From an uncultured Pelagibacteraceae bacterium (GTDB lineage: Bacteria > Pseudomonadota > Alphaproteobacteria > Pelagibacterales > Pelagibacteraceae), in the NCBI GenBank assembly GCA_902546145.1, contig CACCIT010000004.1, positions 1 through 53,971 on the forward strand: DNA of 53,971 nucleotides. Reading direction: 5' to 3'. The notes under the pieces are model-generated. The model had not been told where the DNA came from, did no database searches, and was given only the letters and a program-made list of their open reading frames with translations. Below, in pieces: positions 36,794 through 47,148 of the stretch. Position 1 is the stretch's first letter; each line of letters begins with the position of its first letter. Made by a program: the position numbers and the translations under genes.

Positions 36794-37332
36794 TATTTTT
36801 TCTTACCTTCTTTTTTAAGAACATATTGGCCTTTTTCTCTAACACCTTTACCCTTATATGGCTCAATTTTTCTAAATGTTTTAATTTTTGATGCAACTTC
36901 ACCAACTAATTGTTTGTCAGATCCAGTGATCTTAAGTGTAGTTTGTTTTTCTACAGCAATTTTAATTCCTTCTGGAATGTCAAAATCAATATCATGACTG
37001 TAGCCTAATTGTAAATTTAGCTGATTTCCTTTTAATGCCGCTCTATATCCAACTCCTACAAGCTCTAACACTTTTTCGTAGCCAGTACTCGAGCCAATCA
37101 CGGCATTATTAATTAAACTTCTGTTCATACCCCAAAGTCTTTTTGAATTTTGGTCAATTTTTTTTGGTTTAATTGAAATCTCTTTTCCTTCTTTGATATC
37201 CAAATTAAACATATCTAAATCAATATTTATTGATTTCTTTCCTAGTGGCCCTTCTATATTTATAATGTTGCCAGCTAAAGCAACTTTAACCTTTTCTGGG
37301 ATTGATATATTTATTTTTCCAATTTTAGACAT
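36793..37332 (-). CDS. rplF: 50S ribosomal protein L6
   Basis: L6 lies near the sarcin-ricin loop and supports factor binding. The 179-residue protein has two repeated alpha/beta domains; the second ends with the signature [20 protein letters not shown]. First-domain features include [12 protein letters not shown] and [20 protein letters not shown]. It is full length, and is joined to rpsH and rplR by one-base overlaps. Confidence 0.97.
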   Translation of the reverse strand: MSKIGKINISIPEKVKVALAGNIINIEGPLGKKSINIDLDMFNLDIKEGKEISIKPKKIDQNSKRLWGMNRSLINNAVIGSSTGYEKVLELVGVGYRAALKGNQLNLQLGYSHDIDFDIPEGIKIAVEKQTTLKITGSDKQLVGEVASKIKTFRKIEPYKGKGVREKGQYVLKKEGKKK

Positions 37333-37727
37333 TAAAATACCTTACAAATAATTTCACCGCCAACACGTTGTTTTCTAGCGTCAATATCAGTCATTACACC
37401 TTTTGGTGTAGAAACTATTGCAATACCTAGACCGTTATTAATTTTAGGTAAACCTTCAGCACTAGAAAAAATTCTTCTTCCTGGTTTAGAAACTCTTTCA
37501 AATGCACTAATTACTGGGTTACCAGAATGATATTTAAGTTCTAAAGACAATGTTGGTTTATTATCCTCTGAACTAATTTTAAAATCTTTTATAAAACCTT
37601 CATTTTTTAGTATATCTGCAATTTTTGATTTAAAGTTTGATGATGGCAGATCTACTTTTTTATGATTTCTTGCTTGAGCGTTCTTAACTCTAGCTATCAT
37701 ATCTCCTATTGGGTCACTTAAACTCAT
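37332..37727 (-). CDS. rpsH: 30S ribosomal protein S8
   Basis: S8 binds the central domain of 16S rRNA early in assembly and, in E. coli, represses the spc operon. The 131-residue protein starts MSLSDPIGDMIARVKNAQ and ends GLGIAIVSTPKGVMTDIDAR followed by a Cys-containing tail, as in the family. It follows rpsN after an 11-nt gap. Whether it autoregulates here cannot be seen; I found no obvious helix-21 mimic in the rplE region. Confidence 0.97.
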   Translation of the reverse strand: MSLSDPIGDMIARVKNAQARNHKKVDLPSSNFKSKIADILKNEGFIKDFKISSEDNKPTLSLELKYHSGNPVISAFERVSKPGRRIFSSAEGLPKINNGLGIAIVSTPKGVMTDIDARKQRVGGEIICKVF

Positions 37728-37738
37728 AATTTTCCTTC

Positions 37739-38044
37739 CTACCAGCTCGACTTAACTAAGCCAGGTATTTTTCCTTGTAAACCTAATTGTCGAAGAGCAA
37801 TTCTTGATATTTTCAATTTTCTATAAACACCATGTGGTCTACCTGTTATCTCACATCTATTCATCACTCTTGTTTTAGCTGAATTTCTTGGCAATTTTGA
37901 TAATTTCTGCTGCGCCTTAAATCTTTCCTCTAATGGAAGTTTTTTATCCATTATTATTTTTTTTAAATTTTGTCTTTTCTTGAACATCTTGTCTGAAAGT
38001 TTAATTCTTTTTTTGTTTTTATTTACAGCACTAAGTTTAGCCAT
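37739..38044 (-). CDS. rpsN: 30S ribosomal protein S14 (zinc-independent form)
   Basis: S14 is part of the 30S head. The 101-residue form with [20 protein letters not shown] and [20 protein letters not shown] is the longer, zinc-free type; the CxxC pairs of the short zinc form are missing. It ends [10 protein letters not shown], close to the family consensus. It lies between rplE and rpsH and starts 2 nt after rplE ends. Confidence 0.97.
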   Translation of the reverse strand: MAKLSAVNKNKKRIKLSDKMFKKRQNLKKIIMDKKLPLEERFKAQQKLSKLPRNSAKTRVMNRCEITGRPHGVYRKLKISRIALRQLGLQGKIPGLVKSSW

Positions 38045-38046
38045 TT

Positions 38047-38601
38047 TTAATTGTCTCCTTTTTTAATAAACGGAAAATTCATTTTTTCTAACAATGCAAA
38101 GCTGTGCTCTTTGTTAATAGCTTTTATAACAATAACGATATCTAAGCCTCTAACTTTATCAGCTCTATCAAAACTAACTTCTGGAAAAATGATGTGTTCC
38201 TTTATGCCAAAAGTATAATTTCCGAATTTATCAAAACCTTTTGGTGATAATCCTCTAAAATCTTTAATTCTAGGAAGAGCAATATTTACTAATCTATCTA
38301 AAAATTCATACATTTTATTTTTTCTTAAAGTTACTTTTAAGCCTGCATTAGATCCTTTTCTTGTCTTAAAATTAGCTACAGATTTTTTGAATTTTGTAGT
38401 TACAGGTTTTTGACCTGTTATCTTAGCCATATCCTCTTCACAAGATTTAAGAATTTTAGAATCTGAACCATCTAAACCAAGACCCATATTTAAAACAATT
38501 TTTTCAATTCTTGGAGTCATGTAAATATTTTTGAAGCCAAATTGGTCTTTTAAAGCTGGTTGTATTTCTTTATTAAAAATTTCTTTTAATCTTGGAGTCA
38601 T
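38047..38601 (-). CDS. rplE: 50S ribosomal protein L5
   Basis: L5 holds 5S rRNA and touches the P-site tRNA in the central protuberance. The 184-residue protein includes [15 protein letters not shown] (about 28-42), [38 protein letters not shown] and [16 protein letters not shown] followed by [12 protein letters not shown], all family hallmarks. Complete. A one-base overlap joins it to rplX. Confidence 0.98.
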   Translation of the reverse strand: MTPRLKEIFNKEIQPALKDQFGFKNIYMTPRIEKIVLNMGLGLDGSDSKILKSCEEDMAKITGQKPVTTKFKKSVANFKTRKGSNAGLKVTLRKNKMYEFLDRLVNIALPRIKDFRGLSPKGFDKFGNYTFGIKEHIIFPEVSFDRADKVRGLDIVIVIKAINKEHSFALLEKMNFPFIKKGDN

Positions 38602-38846
38602 TATTTCTTAGCCTCTTTTTTCTTTTCTGCTTTTTCTTCTATTAATTTTAAATTTGATAAATGAATAAAACCTTCTTTTGAAAAAATACCACCTTTTTTC
38701 TCTTTTGTTGTTTTAACGTGTTTTTTAACCATATTAATTTCTTTTACTTTGGCTCTATTATTTGCTCTGTCAATTTCGATAACTTCACCTTCTTTTTTTT
38801 TGTCTTTTCCAGTTAGCACTCTTACTTTTAGACCTTTTTTAATCAT
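38601..38846 (-). CDS. rplX: 50S ribosomal protein L24 (short)
   Basis: L24 is an assembly initiator of the 50S subunit and lies at the exit tunnel. The KOW motif is [20 protein letters not shown] (3-22), followed by [20 protein letters not shown] and IHLSNLKLI. At 81 residues it is shorter than the usual 100-105: after the NLKLI strand the chain ends in a Lys/Glu-rich tail, while longer homologues have a further strand with a VGY/RI type motif. The start follows rplN by one base. Confidence 0.95.
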   Translation of the reverse strand: MIKKGLKVRVLTGKDKKKEGEVIEIDRANNRAKVKEINMVKKHVKTTKEKKGGIFSKEGFIHLSNLKLIEEKAEKKKEAKK

Positions 38847-38847
38847 C

Positions 38848-39216
38848 TTATAAAACCTCCGGCGCTAGTGAAATTATTTTCATTTGCCCTCTACTTCTTA
38901 ATTCTCTAGTAACAGGGCCAAATATTCTAGTACCAACTGGTTCACCCTTATCGTCAACTAATACTGCTGCATTATTATCAAATTTTACTTTTGATCCATC
39001 GTTTCTATGAATTCCTTTTTTAACTCTTACTACTACAGCTTTATGAACAGTTCCTTTCTTTACTTTGCCCTTAGGGATAGCCTCTTTCACAGCAATTACA
39101 ATTGTATCTCCAATGCTGGCATATCTTCTCTTAGATCCACCCAATACTTTGATGCACTCTATTCTTTTTGCACCAGTGTTGTCAGCAACTTGTAATTCTG
39201 TCTGTACACCAATCAT
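38848..39216 (-). CDS. rplN: 50S ribosomal protein L14
   Basis: L14 is at the subunit interface of the 50S and helps form bridges to 16S rRNA. The 122 residues begin [20 protein letters not shown] and contain [20 protein letters not shown] and [20 protein letters not shown], all typical and of normal length. The start overlaps the rpsQ stop by one base. Confidence 0.98.
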   Translation of the reverse strand: MIGVQTELQVADNTGAKRIECIKVLGGSKRRYASIGDTIVIAVKEAIPKGKVKKGTVHKAVVVRVKKGIHRNDGSKVKFDNNAAVLVDDKGEPVGTRIFGPVTRELRSRGQMKIISLAPEVL

Positions 39217-39452
39217 TATTTATTATTCTCCATAACTTGAAATTTTTTATTTTTTGAAAATGGTTTGCTTTCAATAATTGAAACTTTATCACCTGTTTTA
39301 AATGTATTATTTTCATCATGAGCATTGTAATTTTTTCTGACTCTAATGACTTTTTTCAATACGGGGTGTGAATATTTTCTCTCTACCATAACTGTAATTG
39401 TTTTATTAGGTTTGTCGCTTATCACCACTCCTGTTAATATTTTTTTAGGCAT
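39216..39452 (-). CDS. rpsQ: 30S ribosomal protein S17
   Basis: S17 is a primary 16S rRNA-binding protein with an OB fold. The 78-residue protein starts [20 protein letters not shown] and includes [20 protein letters not shown] and [19 protein letters not shown], the family signature. Its first 8 nt overlap the end of rpmC, so the two are coupled. Confidence 0.96.
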   Translation of the reverse strand: MPKKILTGVVISDKPNKTITVMVERKYSHPVLKKVIRVRKNYNAHDENNTFKTGDKVSIIESKPFSKNKKFQVMENNK

Positions 39453-39636
39453 TTGATTTTCCTTTTAAGATTGTTTTCAATCTTGCAATTGTTTTTCTTG
39501 TTTCTCCAATTTTTGCAGGATTAGTTATTTGAGAATTCATTTTTTGAAATCGAAAATTAAATAAGTCTTTTTTAAGCTTATCAATATTTTTGACAACTTC
39601 ATCTTTGCTTAATTTTTTAATCTCTTGTTTTTTCAT
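39445..39636 (-). CDS. rpmC: 50S ribosomal protein L29
   Basis: L29 is a small helical hairpin protein at the exit tunnel that docks SRP and trigger factor. The 63-residue protein has KDEVVKNIDKLKKDLFNFRF and the signature ARLKTIL near the C-terminus, standard in size. It starts directly after the rplP stop and overlaps rpsQ by 8 nt. Confidence 0.95.
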   Translation of the reverse strand: MKKQEIKKLSKDEVVKNIDKLKKDLFNFRFQKMNSQITNPAKIGETRKTIARLKTILKGKSNA

Positions 39637-40047
39637 TTATGCAAATCTCTTTATTGTCTTTGTTTTTATTGGTAACTTTGCTGAAGCTTTATAAAGTGCT
39701 TCTTTGGCAATTTGTTCAGAAACACCATCAACTTCAAATAAAATTCTTCCAGGTTTTACTCTACAAGCAAAATATTCTGGTGATCCTTTTCCTTTACCCA
39801 TTCTAACTTCTATTGGTTTTTTAGAAACTGGAATATTTGGAAAAACTCTTGTCCATACTCTTCCTTGTCTTTTCATATGTCTAGTTAAAGCAACCCTAGC
39901 AGCTTCAATTTGTTTTCCAGTAACTCTTTCAGGCTGTAATGCTTTCAAGGCATATGCACCGTAATTAATAGTACTTGCTCTAGTAGCATTACCATGAATT
40001 CTTCCTTTATGAGCTTTTCTCCATTTAGTTCTTACTGGCTGAAGCAT
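39637..40047 (-). CDS. rplP: 50S ribosomal protein L16
   Basis: L16 binds near the A site and the peptidyl-transferase region. The 136-residue protein starts [19 protein letters not shown] and keeps [40 protein letters not shown] and [20 protein letters not shown]. In E. coli an Arg in the VRMGKGKG loop region is hydroxylated; the loop is conserved here. Joined to rpsC by a one-base overlap. Confidence 0.98.
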   Translation of the reverse strand: MLQPVRTKWRKAHKGRIHGNATRASTINYGAYALKALQPERVTGKQIEAARVALTRHMKRQGRVWTRVFPNIPVSKKPIEVRMGKGKGSPEYFACRVKPGRILFEVDGVSEQIAKEALYKASAKLPIKTKTIKRFA

Positions 40048-40727
40048 TATTGTTTACCTTCCTTTGGAGTGACTTTGTTTGTTTCCTGGCTAAATTCTCT
40101 CGCAAAAACTTCACCTTTATAGATCCAAACTTTAATTCCAATAATTCCATATGTTGTAAGAGCTTCCGCTTCTGCATAATCTATATCTGCTCTTAAAGTG
40201 TGTGATGGTATACTACCATCTCTTAACCATTCAGTTCTAGCGATCTCATTACCACCTAATCTTCCACTTACTGAAACTTTAATCCCTTTTGCACCTAGTC
40301 TAATACATGATTGCATAGCTCTTTTCATGGCTCTTCTGTATGAAATTCTTTTTACTAACTGTTGCGCAATGTTTTCAGCAACTAAATATGCATTTGTTTC
40401 AGGTTTTTTAACCTCTTTGATATTTAAGTTGACTTCATTTGTCGTAAATTTTGATAAGTTATTTTTAATTTTATCAATATCACTACCTTTTTTACCAATT
40501 ACAAATCCAGGTCTAGATGTGTAAATTGTAACGTAACATTTGTTTGATGTTCTCTCTATCATCACTTTAGATACACCTGAATTAATTACATTCTTCTTGA
40601 TGTATTCTCTTATTTTAAAATCTTCAATTAGATAGTTGCCGAAATCTTTTTTCTTAGCATACCAAACAGAGTCCCAACCTCTGTTTACACCTAATCTAAA
40701 ACCTACAGGATTAACCTTTTGTCCCAT
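40047..40727 (-). CDS. rpsC: 30S ribosomal protein S3
   Basis: S3 forms part of the mRNA entry tunnel and its helicase site. The 226-residue protein starts [20 protein letters not shown], has a KH domain with the motif [16 protein letters not shown] (about 74-89) and a C-terminal domain with [20 protein letters not shown] and [13 protein letters not shown]. Its first 17 nt lie within rplV in another frame, a larger overlap than elsewhere in this block. Confidence 0.98.
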   Translation of the reverse strand: MGQKVNPVGFRLGVNRGWDSVWYAKKKDFGNYLIEDFKIREYIKKNVINSGVSKVMIERTSNKCYVTIYTSRPGFVIGKKGSDIDKIKNNLSKFTTNEVNLNIKEVKKPETNAYLVAENIAQQLVKRISYRRAMKRAMQSCIRLGAKGIKVSVSGRLGGNEIARTEWLRDGSIPSHTLRADIDYAEAEALTTYGIIGIKVWIYKGEVFAREFSQETNKVTPKEGKQ

Positions 40728-41109
40728 GTTTCTCCATTTGTTTTGCCTCTGATAAAATTATAGTTACTGTTGACCAAGGTTTTAAAATTGGTGCCGCTCT
40801 ACCTTTTGCTCTTGGTCTAAATCTTTTCATAACAATTTTTTTTCCACAATACGCTTCTTTGACAATTAAATTGTCAATATCATATTGAAAGTTATTTTCA
40901 GCGTTTGCAACAGCTGAGCTAATTGTCTTTCTAATATCTCTTGTAACTCTTTTTTCTGAAAACTGCAGGTCTCTAATAGCTACATCAACCTTTTTACCAA
41001 CAATACTTTTTAAAATTGGATTAATCTTTCTTACGCTTGATCTAATTCCATTGTTTATAGACTTTACAGTCTTATCGTTGTTTTTATCAATTTTCTTTTT
41101 CTTGCCCAT
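40711..41109 (-). CDS. rplV: 50S ribosomal protein L22
   Basis: L22 lines the nascent peptide exit tunnel. The core has [40 protein letters not shown] and the tunnel hairpin with [20 protein letters not shown]. The 132 residues exceed the usual 110 because of an N-terminal, Lys-rich extension of about 20 residues ([20 protein letters not shown]) and a short tail after VTIILSE. It starts 2 nt after rpsS and overlaps rpsC by 17 nt. Confidence 0.97.
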   Translation of the reverse strand: MGKKKKIDKNNDKTVKSINNGIRSSVRKINPILKSIVGKKVDVAIRDLQFSEKRVTRDIRKTISSAVANAENNFQYDIDNLIVKEAYCGKKIVMKRFRPRAKGRAAPILKPWSTVTIILSEAKQMEKHGTKG

Positions 41110-41111
41110 AA

Positions 41112-41402
41112 TTATTTTTTCTCTGCTGGTTTAGCTTTCTTATCAGCTGGTGTGTGTCCAAAGAAAGTTCTTGTTGGAGCAAACTCTCCTAATTTATGAC
41201 CAACCATATCCTCTGATACTGTTATTGGAATAAATTTTTTACCATTATATATTTGAAAAGCTACTCCTACAAAATCTGGAAGAATAGTAGATTTTCTAGA
41301 CCAAGTTTTAATTGGAATTTTCTTCGGATCATCTTTGTACTTGTCCACTTTTTTCATCAAGCTTTCTTCAACAAATGGTCCTTTCCATACAGCTCTAGCC
41401 AT
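41112..41402 (-). CDS. rpsS: 30S ribosomal protein S19
   Basis: S19 is in the 30S head and pairs with S13 at the tRNA-facing side. The 96-residue protein starts [20 protein letters not shown] and has [40 protein letters not shown] and a short Lys-rich tail. Typical length. A one-base overlap joins it with rplB. Confidence 0.98.
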   Translation of the reverse strand: MARAVWKGPFVEESLMKKVDKYKDDPKKIPIKTWSRKSTILPDFVGVAFQIYNGKKFIPITVSEDMVGHKLGEFAPTRTFFGHTPADKKAKPAEKK

Positions 41403-42241
41403 TACTTAGTATCCTTCCTTTTATTTCTTCTCTTAACTATAAATTTATCTGTTCTCTTGTTATCTCTAGTTTTTAAACCTTTTGCTGATTGTCCTGTTGG
41501 AGACACTGGATGCCTTCCTCCTGCTGACTTACCTTCACCACCTCCATGTGGGTGATCAACTGGATTTTTAACAACACCTCTAGTATGAGGTCTTCTTCCT
41601 AACCATCTTGATCTACCAGCTTTTCCAATTTTAATATTTTTTTGATCAGGATTACTTAAAATTCCAATAGTAGCTAAAGCTCTAGAGTCTATTTTACGTA
41701 CTTCACCTGACGCTAATTTAATTAAACTATAATTTCCATCTAATCCACTAATTGTAACTGAAGAACCAGCAGCTCTAGCTATTTTACCACCACCACCTGG
41801 TTGAATTTCAACGTTATGAATATTGATACCAACAGGTATATCTTGTAACGGCATGCAATTTCCAATTTTAATTTCTTTTTTCGATCCACTCTCAATCTTA
41901 TCTCCAACTTTAATTTTTTGAGGAGCTAAAAAATACGAATGTGTTCCATCTTCAAATTTAACCAACATTATGTAGCAAGATCTATTCGGATCATATTCTA
42001 TTCTTTCAACGGTAGCCTCCATGTCAAATTTTTTTCTATAAAAATCAACATGTCTATACATTTTCTTATGGCCACCTGCTCTGTTAATTGAAGTGATGTG
42101 TCCATTATTATTTCTGCCCTTCATAGCATTTTTTGGAGAAACAAGAGTTTTGAAAGGTTTGCCTTTCCATAGACCTGTTCTATCTACTAAAATAGTACCT
42201 CTAGTAGATTTTGTGTAAGGTTTAAAAGTTTTTAATGCCAT
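41402..42241 (-). CDS. rplB: 50S ribosomal protein L2
   Basis: L2 is essential for subunit joining and sits close to the peptidyl-transferase centre. The 279-residue protein starts [20 protein letters not shown], has the two beta-barrel RNA-binding domains (RVEYDPNRS-type [40 protein letters not shown]) and the late signature [20 protein letters not shown] with its conserved His. Complete. It starts 3 nt after the rplW stop. Confidence 0.98.
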   Translation of the reverse strand: MALKTFKPYTKSTRGTILVDRTGLWKGKPFKTLVSPKNAMKGRNNNGHITSINRAGGHKKMYRHVDFYRKKFDMEATVERIEYDPNRSCYIMLVKFEDGTHSYFLAPQKIKVGDKIESGSKKEIKIGNCMPLQDIPVGINIHNVEIQPGGGGKIARAAGSSVTISGLDGNYSLIKLASGEVRKIDSRALATIGILSNPDQKNIKIGKAGRSRWLGRRPHTRGVVKNPVDHPHGGGEGKSAGGRHPVSPTGQSAKGLKTRDNKRTDKFIVKRRNKRKDTK

Positions 42242-42244
42242 TTC

Positions 42245-42538
42245 TTAAATTCCTGTTGTTAGATCAATGCTTTGACCTTTTTTTAGAGTTATAATTGCTT
42301 TTTTGTATCCTGAAACTTTCACTTTTTTACCTCTAGTGAGTTTAGTTCTATTTTGTTTATTGATGATGTTAATTTTAGTGACATTAACTTTAAAAATTTT
42401 TTCAATATTTTTTTTTAGGTTTTTTTTATTAGCACCATCAGGAACCTTAAAAGTAATTTTGTTCAATTCTGATAGATTTGTTGATTTCTCAGTAACAACT
42501 GGAAAAAGAATTTTGTCGTATAAATGAATTTTATCCAT
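42245..42538 (-). CDS. rplW: 50S ribosomal protein L23
   Basis: L23 is at the exit tunnel and docks trigger factor and SRP. The 97 residues contain KILFPVVTEKSTNLSELNKI and a C-terminal part with VKVSGYKKAIITLKKGQSID, and match the family in length. The expected conserved Glu on the trigger-factor contact side lies in VTEKS. It lies between rplD and rplB with 1- and 3-nt gaps. Confidence 0.96.
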   Translation of the reverse strand: MDKIHLYDKILFPVVTEKSTNLSELNKITFKVPDGANKKNLKKNIEKIFKVNVTKINIINKQNRTKLTRGKKVKVSGYKKAIITLKKGQSIDLTTGI

Positions 42539-42539
42539 A

Positions 42540-43163
42540 TTAAGAATACCTTTTCTCCAATTCTTTTACTGAGCTTTCAGTAAAAACTACTTTCTTAAAT
42601 TTTATAATATCGTAAGCACTAAAATGATTTACGTCAGTAACTTTTACGTTAGGAATATTTCTTACAGATTTTTCTATCTTATCTTTAGAGTTTTTATCAA
42701 GTATAATTAATGAATTAGAAATCTCTAGTTTATTAATTATTGAATTCATTTCTTTTGTTTTTTTAATTTCAGAATTAAAATCATTTAAAATTAATAAGTT
42801 CTTATTATTATTTTTTTCAGTAATTAAAGAAGCAACACTTTGTTTCTTTTCATTTTTATTTAACTTTCTTTTTTTGTAAGCTAATTCACCTTTTGGACCA
42901 TGAGCTATACCACCACCAACAAAAATAGGAGCTTTTCTACTAGCGTGTCTTGCCCCACCAGTTCCTTTTTGTGCATAAATTTTTGATGTTGGACCTTTTA
43001 CTTCATTTTGTTGTTTAGTTTTAGCGTGTCTACCTTTGTAGTTGGCATTTGTTTTGTATAAAACACTAGCAACTAACTTTTGATTAATTTTTGCAGAAAA
43101 TATTTTATCTAAGACTTCAATAGTATCTTTTTTTCCGTCTATGCTAATTTTATCTAATTTCAT
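42540..43163 (-). CDS. rplD: 50S ribosomal protein L4
   Basis: L4 reaches into the exit tunnel constriction and, in E. coli, represses the S10 operon. The 207-residue protein has the extended loop AKTKQQNEVKGPTSKIYAQK with GTGGARHASRKAPIFVGGGI (about 48-90), and a C-terminal Rossmann-like part ending KKVVFTESSVKELEKRYS. Size is normal. Its ATG overlaps the rplC stop by one base. There is no leader between fusA and rpsJ in which the E. coli type of L4 attenuation could act. Confidence 0.97.
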   Translation of the reverse strand: MKLDKISIDGKKDTIEVLDKIFSAKINQKLVASVLYKTNANYKGRHAKTKQQNEVKGPTSKIYAQKGTGGARHASRKAPIFVGGGIAHGPKGELAYKKRKLNKNEKKQSVASLITEKNNNKNLLILNDFNSEIKKTKEMNSIINKLEISNSLIILDKNSKDKIEKSVRNIPNVKVTDVNHFSAYDIIKFKKVVFTESSVKELEKRYS

Positions 43164-43873
43164 TATTTTTTCTTTTTATCTGGTGTTTTTTTTGCTTCCT
43201 CAGCAGCAGCTTGCTTTTCACTGATTGTCATTTTGTTTATATTTTTTACAGATTTTTTAACCATCACTTCAGTATTTTTTGATCCTGGAATGGATCCCTT
43301 TAAATAAAGTAACTCATTTTCTAAATCTGTTTTTATTATTTCGATATTTTGCATTGTTCTTAACTTATCACCCATATGACCAGCCATTTTTTTTCCTTTA
43401 AAAACTTTACCTGGATCTTGACTATGTCCTGTTGAACCATGAGCTCTATGAGAAATAGAAACACCGTGGCTAGCTCTTAAGCCTCCAAAATTATGTCTCT
43501 TCATTGCACCAGCAAAACCTTTACCAATCGTTTTTGATCTTGTGTCTACAAATTTTATATCTTTGAAAATTTCTAAACCAAATTCATTTCCTTCTTTGTA
43601 AGCAGAAGTATCGTTTACTCTAAATTCTTTTAATTTTTTCTTAGCTTCAGTGTTTTTCTTTGCAAAAACACCTTTCATTGCTTTTGTTAATTTTGAATTT
43701 TTAATTTTTCCATATCCAAGTTGAACAGCTTTGTAACCTCTTTTTTCTTCTTCAATTACTTGAATAACTCTAGCTTTTTCAACTTTAAGAACTGTAACAG
43801 GCACCAACTGACCAGATTTATAAAATTCTCTAGTCATGCCAATTTTCTTACCTAATAAAGCTATCTCGCTCAT
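43163..43873 (-). CDS. rplC: 50S ribosomal protein L3
   Basis: L3 is an early assembly protein whose central loop approaches the peptidyl-transferase centre. The 236-residue protein starts IALLGKKIGMTREFYKSGQL and contains the signature KRHNFGGLRASHGVSISHRA and GSTGHSQDPGKVFKGKKMAG, including the Gln that can be methylated in other species. It carries about 25 extra C-terminal residues rich in Lys, Glu and Ala after the core (KKSVKNINKMTISEKQAAAE...). It starts 2 nt after rpsJ. Confidence 0.97.
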   Translation of the reverse strand: MSEIALLGKKIGMTREFYKSGQLVPVTVLKVEKARVIQVIEEEKRGYKAVQLGYGKIKNSKLTKAMKGVFAKKNTEAKKKLKEFRVNDTSAYKEGNEFGLEIFKDIKFVDTRSKTIGKGFAGAMKRHNFGGLRASHGVSISHRAHGSTGHSQDPGKVFKGKKMAGHMGDKLRTMQNIEIIKTDLENELLYLKGSIPGSKNTEVMVKKSVKNINKMTISEKQAAAEEAKKTPDKKKK

Positions 43874-43875
43874 AA

Positions 43876-44184
43876 TTAAATTTTTATCTCCACATCTACA
43901 CCTGAAGCTAAGTCTAATTTCATTAAAGCTTCTACTGTTTGTGGTGTTGGTTCTATAATATCTATTAATCTTTTGTGAGTTCTAGACTCAAATTGCTCTC
44001 TACTTTTTTTATCAATGTGTGGAGATCTTAAAACTGTATATCTTTCAATTCTAGTAGGAAGTGGTATTGGACCTTTTATAGTAGCTCCAGTTCTTTTAAC
44101 TGTATTAACTATTTCTTCGGTAGAAGCATCCAAAACTTTATTATCGTATGCTCTTAGTTTAATTCTAATATTTTGTTTTTCCAT
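43876..44184 (-). CDS. rpsJ: 30S ribosomal protein S10
   Basis: S10 is in the 30S head and also takes part in NusB-dependent antitermination. The 102-residue protein has [20 protein letters not shown], the loop region [20 protein letters not shown] and [20 protein letters not shown]. Standard length. Its ATG overlaps the fusA stop by one base; the tuf gene often found between these two is not here. Confidence 0.98.
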   Translation of the reverse strand: MEKQNIRIKLRAYDNKVLDASTEEIVNTVKRTGATIKGPIPLPTRIERYTVLRSPHIDKKSREQFESRTHKRLIDIIEPTPQTVEALMKLDLASGVDVEIKI

Positions 44185-46262
44185 TAACCTGCTACCTTTT
44201 TAGTTACTTCATCTTGAACGTTTTGTGGAACTTTAGAATAATGATCAAAGAACATTGAATATTGCGCTCTTCCTTGAGACATTGATCTTAGATTGTTTAT
44301 GTAGCCAAACATATTTGCTAAAGGAACCATTGCCGTGATTACAGTTGCATTACCTCTTTGCTCCTGAGTGCTAATTTGGCCTCTTCTACTGTTTAGATCA
44401 CCAATTACATCACCCATATAATCTTCTGGAGTAACAACTTCCACTCTCATAATGGGCTCTAAAAGCTTTAATCCACCTTGAGTGCAAGCTTCTTTAAAAC
44501 ATGCTCTGCTGGCAAGTTCAAATGCTAGAACACTTGAGTCTACATCATGATGCAAACCATCAACAATCGTTACTTTGTAATCAATCATAGGAAAACCTGC
44601 TAATATTCCACTATCAGAAACTGTCTCAATACCTTTTTCAACACCGGGGATAAATTCTTTTGGAATAGCTCCACCTTTAATGGCACTTTCAACCTCTCTA
44701 CCCTTACCTGGTTCTTGAGGTTCAACAAATAATTTTACTTTAGCGAATTGACCAGCGCCACCACTTTGTTTTTTATGTATATATTCAAATTCAGCTGATT
44801 TTTCTATTGTCTCCCTGTAAGCAACTTGTGGAGCTCCAACATTTGCTTCAACTTTAAATTCTCTTTTCATACGATCAACAATAATATCTAAGTGTAACTC
44901 ACCCATACCTTTGATGATTGTTTGACCAGATTCCTCGTCAGATGATACTCTAAATGATGGATCTTCTTTAGCTAATCTTGCTAAAGCTTCACCCATTTTT
45001 TCTTGGTCACCTTTTGTTTTAGGCTCAACAGCAATTTCAATTACTGGTTCAGGGAATTCCATTGGCTCTAATAAAACAGGATTTTCTTTGTCACACAAAG
45101 TATGGCCTGTCATAGTATTTTTTAAACCTGCCAAAGAAACAATATCACCTGCATTTGCTTCTTTAATATCTTCTCTAGAGTTAGCATGCATTAAAAGCAT
45201 ACGACCAACTCTTTCTTCTTTATCTGATGAAGAATTGTACACAGCTGTACCAGATTTAATCGTACCAGAATAAATTCTAACAAATGTTAATGAACCAACA
45301 AAAGGATCATTTGCAACTTTAAATGCTAAACCTGAAAAAGATGATCCATCCTCAAACTTCATTTCAATTTCATCATCTGAACCAACTTTAGTTCCCTTAA
45401 TAGACCCAATATCTACTGGACTTGGAAGGTAATTAATAACAGCATCTAATAAAGGTTGAACACCTTTATTTTTAAAAGCTGAACCAGTTAAAACAGGAAC
45501 AAAGCTAAAATTTAAAGTTCCTTTTCTGATACATTTAACTAAATCTTCCTCTTTAATTTCATCGCCGTTTAAATACGCTTCCATTAACTTTTCGTCTTGC
45601 TCAACTGCAGACTCAATTAGTTCGGTTCTGTATTTTTCTGAAATTTCTTTTAAATCATCAGGTATATCTTTATATTCCCACTCTGCGCCTAGTGCTTCAT
45701 TTTTCCATACTTGGGCTTTCATTTTAACTAGATCAACAACACCAGTTAATGAAGCTTCAATTCCAATAGGTACTTGTAAAACTAATGGTTTAGCACCCAA
45801 TCTATCTCTGATCATATCAACACATCTAAAGAAATCAGCACCAGTTCTATCAAGTTTATTTACAAAACAAATTCTCGGAACTTTGTATTTGTCTGCCTGT
45901 CTCCATACTGTCTCAGATTGAGGCTCTACACCAGCAACTCCATCAAATACAGCCACAGCACCATCTAGTACTTTTAAAGATCTTTCTACTTCAATTGTAA
46001 AATCGACGTGGCCCGGAGTATCAATTATATTAACTCTGTGGTCATTCCAGAAACAAGTTGTTGCTGCAGAAGTAATTGTGATACCTCTCTCTTGTTCTTG
46101 CTCCATCCAATCCATTGTTGCAGCACCATCATGTACTTCACCAATTTTATGACTTTTTCCTGTATAATATAAAATTCTTTCTGTAGTAGTTGTTTTACCA
46201 GCGTCTATGTGGGCCATGATCCCAATGTTTCTATATTTATCTAATGTATGAGTTCTAGCCAT
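44184..46262 (-). CDS. fusA: Elongation factor G
   Basis: EF-G is the GTPase that drives translocation of the ribosome and, with RRF, recycling. The 692-residue protein has the G-domain motifs [19 protein letters not shown] (17-35), [33 protein letters not shown] and [10 protein letters not shown], then domains II-V ([43 protein letters not shown]). Length and order of domains are normal. It starts 6 nt after rpsG; its stop overlaps the rpsJ start. Confidence 0.98.
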   Translation of the reverse strand: MARTHTLDKYRNIGIMAHIDAGKTTTTERILYYTGKSHKIGEVHDGAATMDWMEQEQERGITITSAATTCFWNDHRVNIIDTPGHVDFTIEVERSLKVLDGAVAVFDGVAGVEPQSETVWRQADKYKVPRICFVNKLDRTGADFFRCVDMIRDRLGAKPLVLQVPIGIEASLTGVVDLVKMKAQVWKNEALGAEWEYKDIPDDLKEISEKYRTELIESAVEQDEKLMEAYLNGDEIKEEDLVKCIRKGTLNFSFVPVLTGSAFKNKGVQPLLDAVINYLPSPVDIGSIKGTKVGSDDEIEMKFEDGSSFSGLAFKVANDPFVGSLTFVRIYSGTIKSGTAVYNSSSDKEERVGRMLLMHANSREDIKEANAGDIVSLAGLKNTMTGHTLCDKENPVLLEPMEFPEPVIEIAVEPKTKGDQEKMGEALARLAKEDPSFRVSSDEESGQTIIKGMGELHLDIIVDRMKREFKVEANVGAPQVAYRETIEKSAEFEYIHKKQSGGAGQFAKVKLFVEPQEPGKGREVESAIKGGAIPKEFIPGVEKGIETVSDSGILAGFPMIDYKVTIVDGLHHDVDSSVLAFELASRACFKEACTQGGLKLLEPIMRVEVVTPEDYMGDVIGDLNSRRGQISTQEQRGNATVITAMVPLANMFGYINNLRSMSQGRAQYSMFFDHYSKVPQNVQDEVTKKVAG

Positions 46263-46268
46263 AATTTT

Positions 46269-46739
46269 TTACCATCTAAAATGAGCAAATGCCTTATTAG
46301 ACTCTGCCATTTTATGAACATCCTCTCGTTTTTTTACTGCAGCACCTTTTTTTTCATAAGCATCATACAGTTCGTTAAAAATTTTATCTGCCATGTGTTT
46401 GTCTTTTCTTTTTCTAGCTGAATCAACTAACCATCTTATTGCAAGCGCTTGGGCTCTTTTACTTTTTACCTCAACAGGCACTTGGTAAGTTGCACCACCT
46501 ACTCTTCGTGATCTAACTTCTACTGTTGGTTTGATATTGTTAATCGCTTCATTGAAAATATTTATAGGCTCGTCTTTAGTTTTTGTTTTAATTTTCTCTA
46601 TTGCTTCATAAACTATTTTTGCAGCAATTCCTCTTTTACCATCATACATGATATTATTTATTAATTTTGGAATTATAGTTGAATTAAATTTTGGATCAGG
46701 AACTACATTTTTTTTGGGTTGAGTTTTTTTTCTAGACAT
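46269..46739 (-). CDS. rpsG: 30S ribosomal protein S7
   Basis: S7 organises the 30S head and lies at the E site; in E. coli it represses the str operon. The 156 residues begin [20 protein letters not shown] and contain the signature INNIMYDGKRGIAAKIVYEA, KPTVEVRSRRVGGATYQVPV and a C-terminal KREDVHKMAESNKAFAHFRW. Standard length. Its ATG overlaps the rpsL stop by one base, leaving no intercistronic space for the E. coli-type S7 operator. Confidence 0.98.
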   Translation of the reverse strand: MSRKKTQPKKNVVPDPKFNSTIIPKLINNIMYDGKRGIAAKIVYEAIEKIKTKTKDEPINIFNEAINNIKPTVEVRSRRVGGATYQVPVEVKSKRAQALAIRWLVDSARKRKDKHMADKIFNELYDAYEKKGAAVKKREDVHKMAESNKAFAHFRW

Positions 46740-47110
46740 TATTTACCTTTTTTTGTTCCGTATAAAGATCTTCTCTGTTTTCTATTTGCAACACCTTGTG
46801 TATCTAAATTTCCTCTTAAAATATGATATCTAACACCAGGTAAATCTTTAACCCTTCCACCTCTAATTAGTACTACTGAGTGTTCTTGTAAGTTATGACC
46901 TTCACCTGGAATATAAGCAGTTACTTCAAAACCGTTTGACAATCTAACTCTAGCAACTTTTCTTAATGCAGAGTTTGGTTTTTTTGGAGTGGTTGTATAA
47001 ACTTTAACACAAACACCTCTTTTCAAAGGTTGCTTCTGTAAAGCAGGAACTTTGTTCCTAGAAACTTGTTTAACTCTTTTTTTTCTTAACAACTGATTAA
47101 TAGTTGGCAT
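46739..47110 (-). CDS. rpsL: 30S ribosomal protein S12
   Basis: S12 is at the decoding centre and controls accuracy. The 123-residue protein starts [20 protein letters not shown] and has the loops [17 protein letters not shown] and [17 protein letters not shown]. The lysines whose mutation gives streptomycin resistance elsewhere are in wild-type form here, and the Asp after RVK that can be methylthiolated is present. It leads the str operon after a 169-nt gap behind rpoC, which holds a strong promoter and a hairpin. Confidence 0.98.
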   Translation of the reverse strand: MPTINQLLRKKRVKQVSRNKVPALQKQPLKRGVCVKVYTTTPKKPNSALRKVARVRLSNGFEVTAYIPGEGHNLQEHSVVLIRGGRVKDLPGVRYHILRGNLDTQGVANRKQRRSLYGTKKGK

Positions 47111-47148
47111 AATTTTTTTTTAAAATTAATTAATTTATTTTTGAGATG

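Noticed and set aside
38601-38846. Frameshift in rplX explaining the short L24
   Set aside because: The stop is followed directly by rplE with a one-base overlap, and the tail is a clean Lys/Glu stretch, so this is a shortened gene and not a broken one.
41253-41555. Open frame of 100 codons opposite rpsS/rplB
   Set aside because: It is antisense to two invariant ribosomal protein genes; no independent support.
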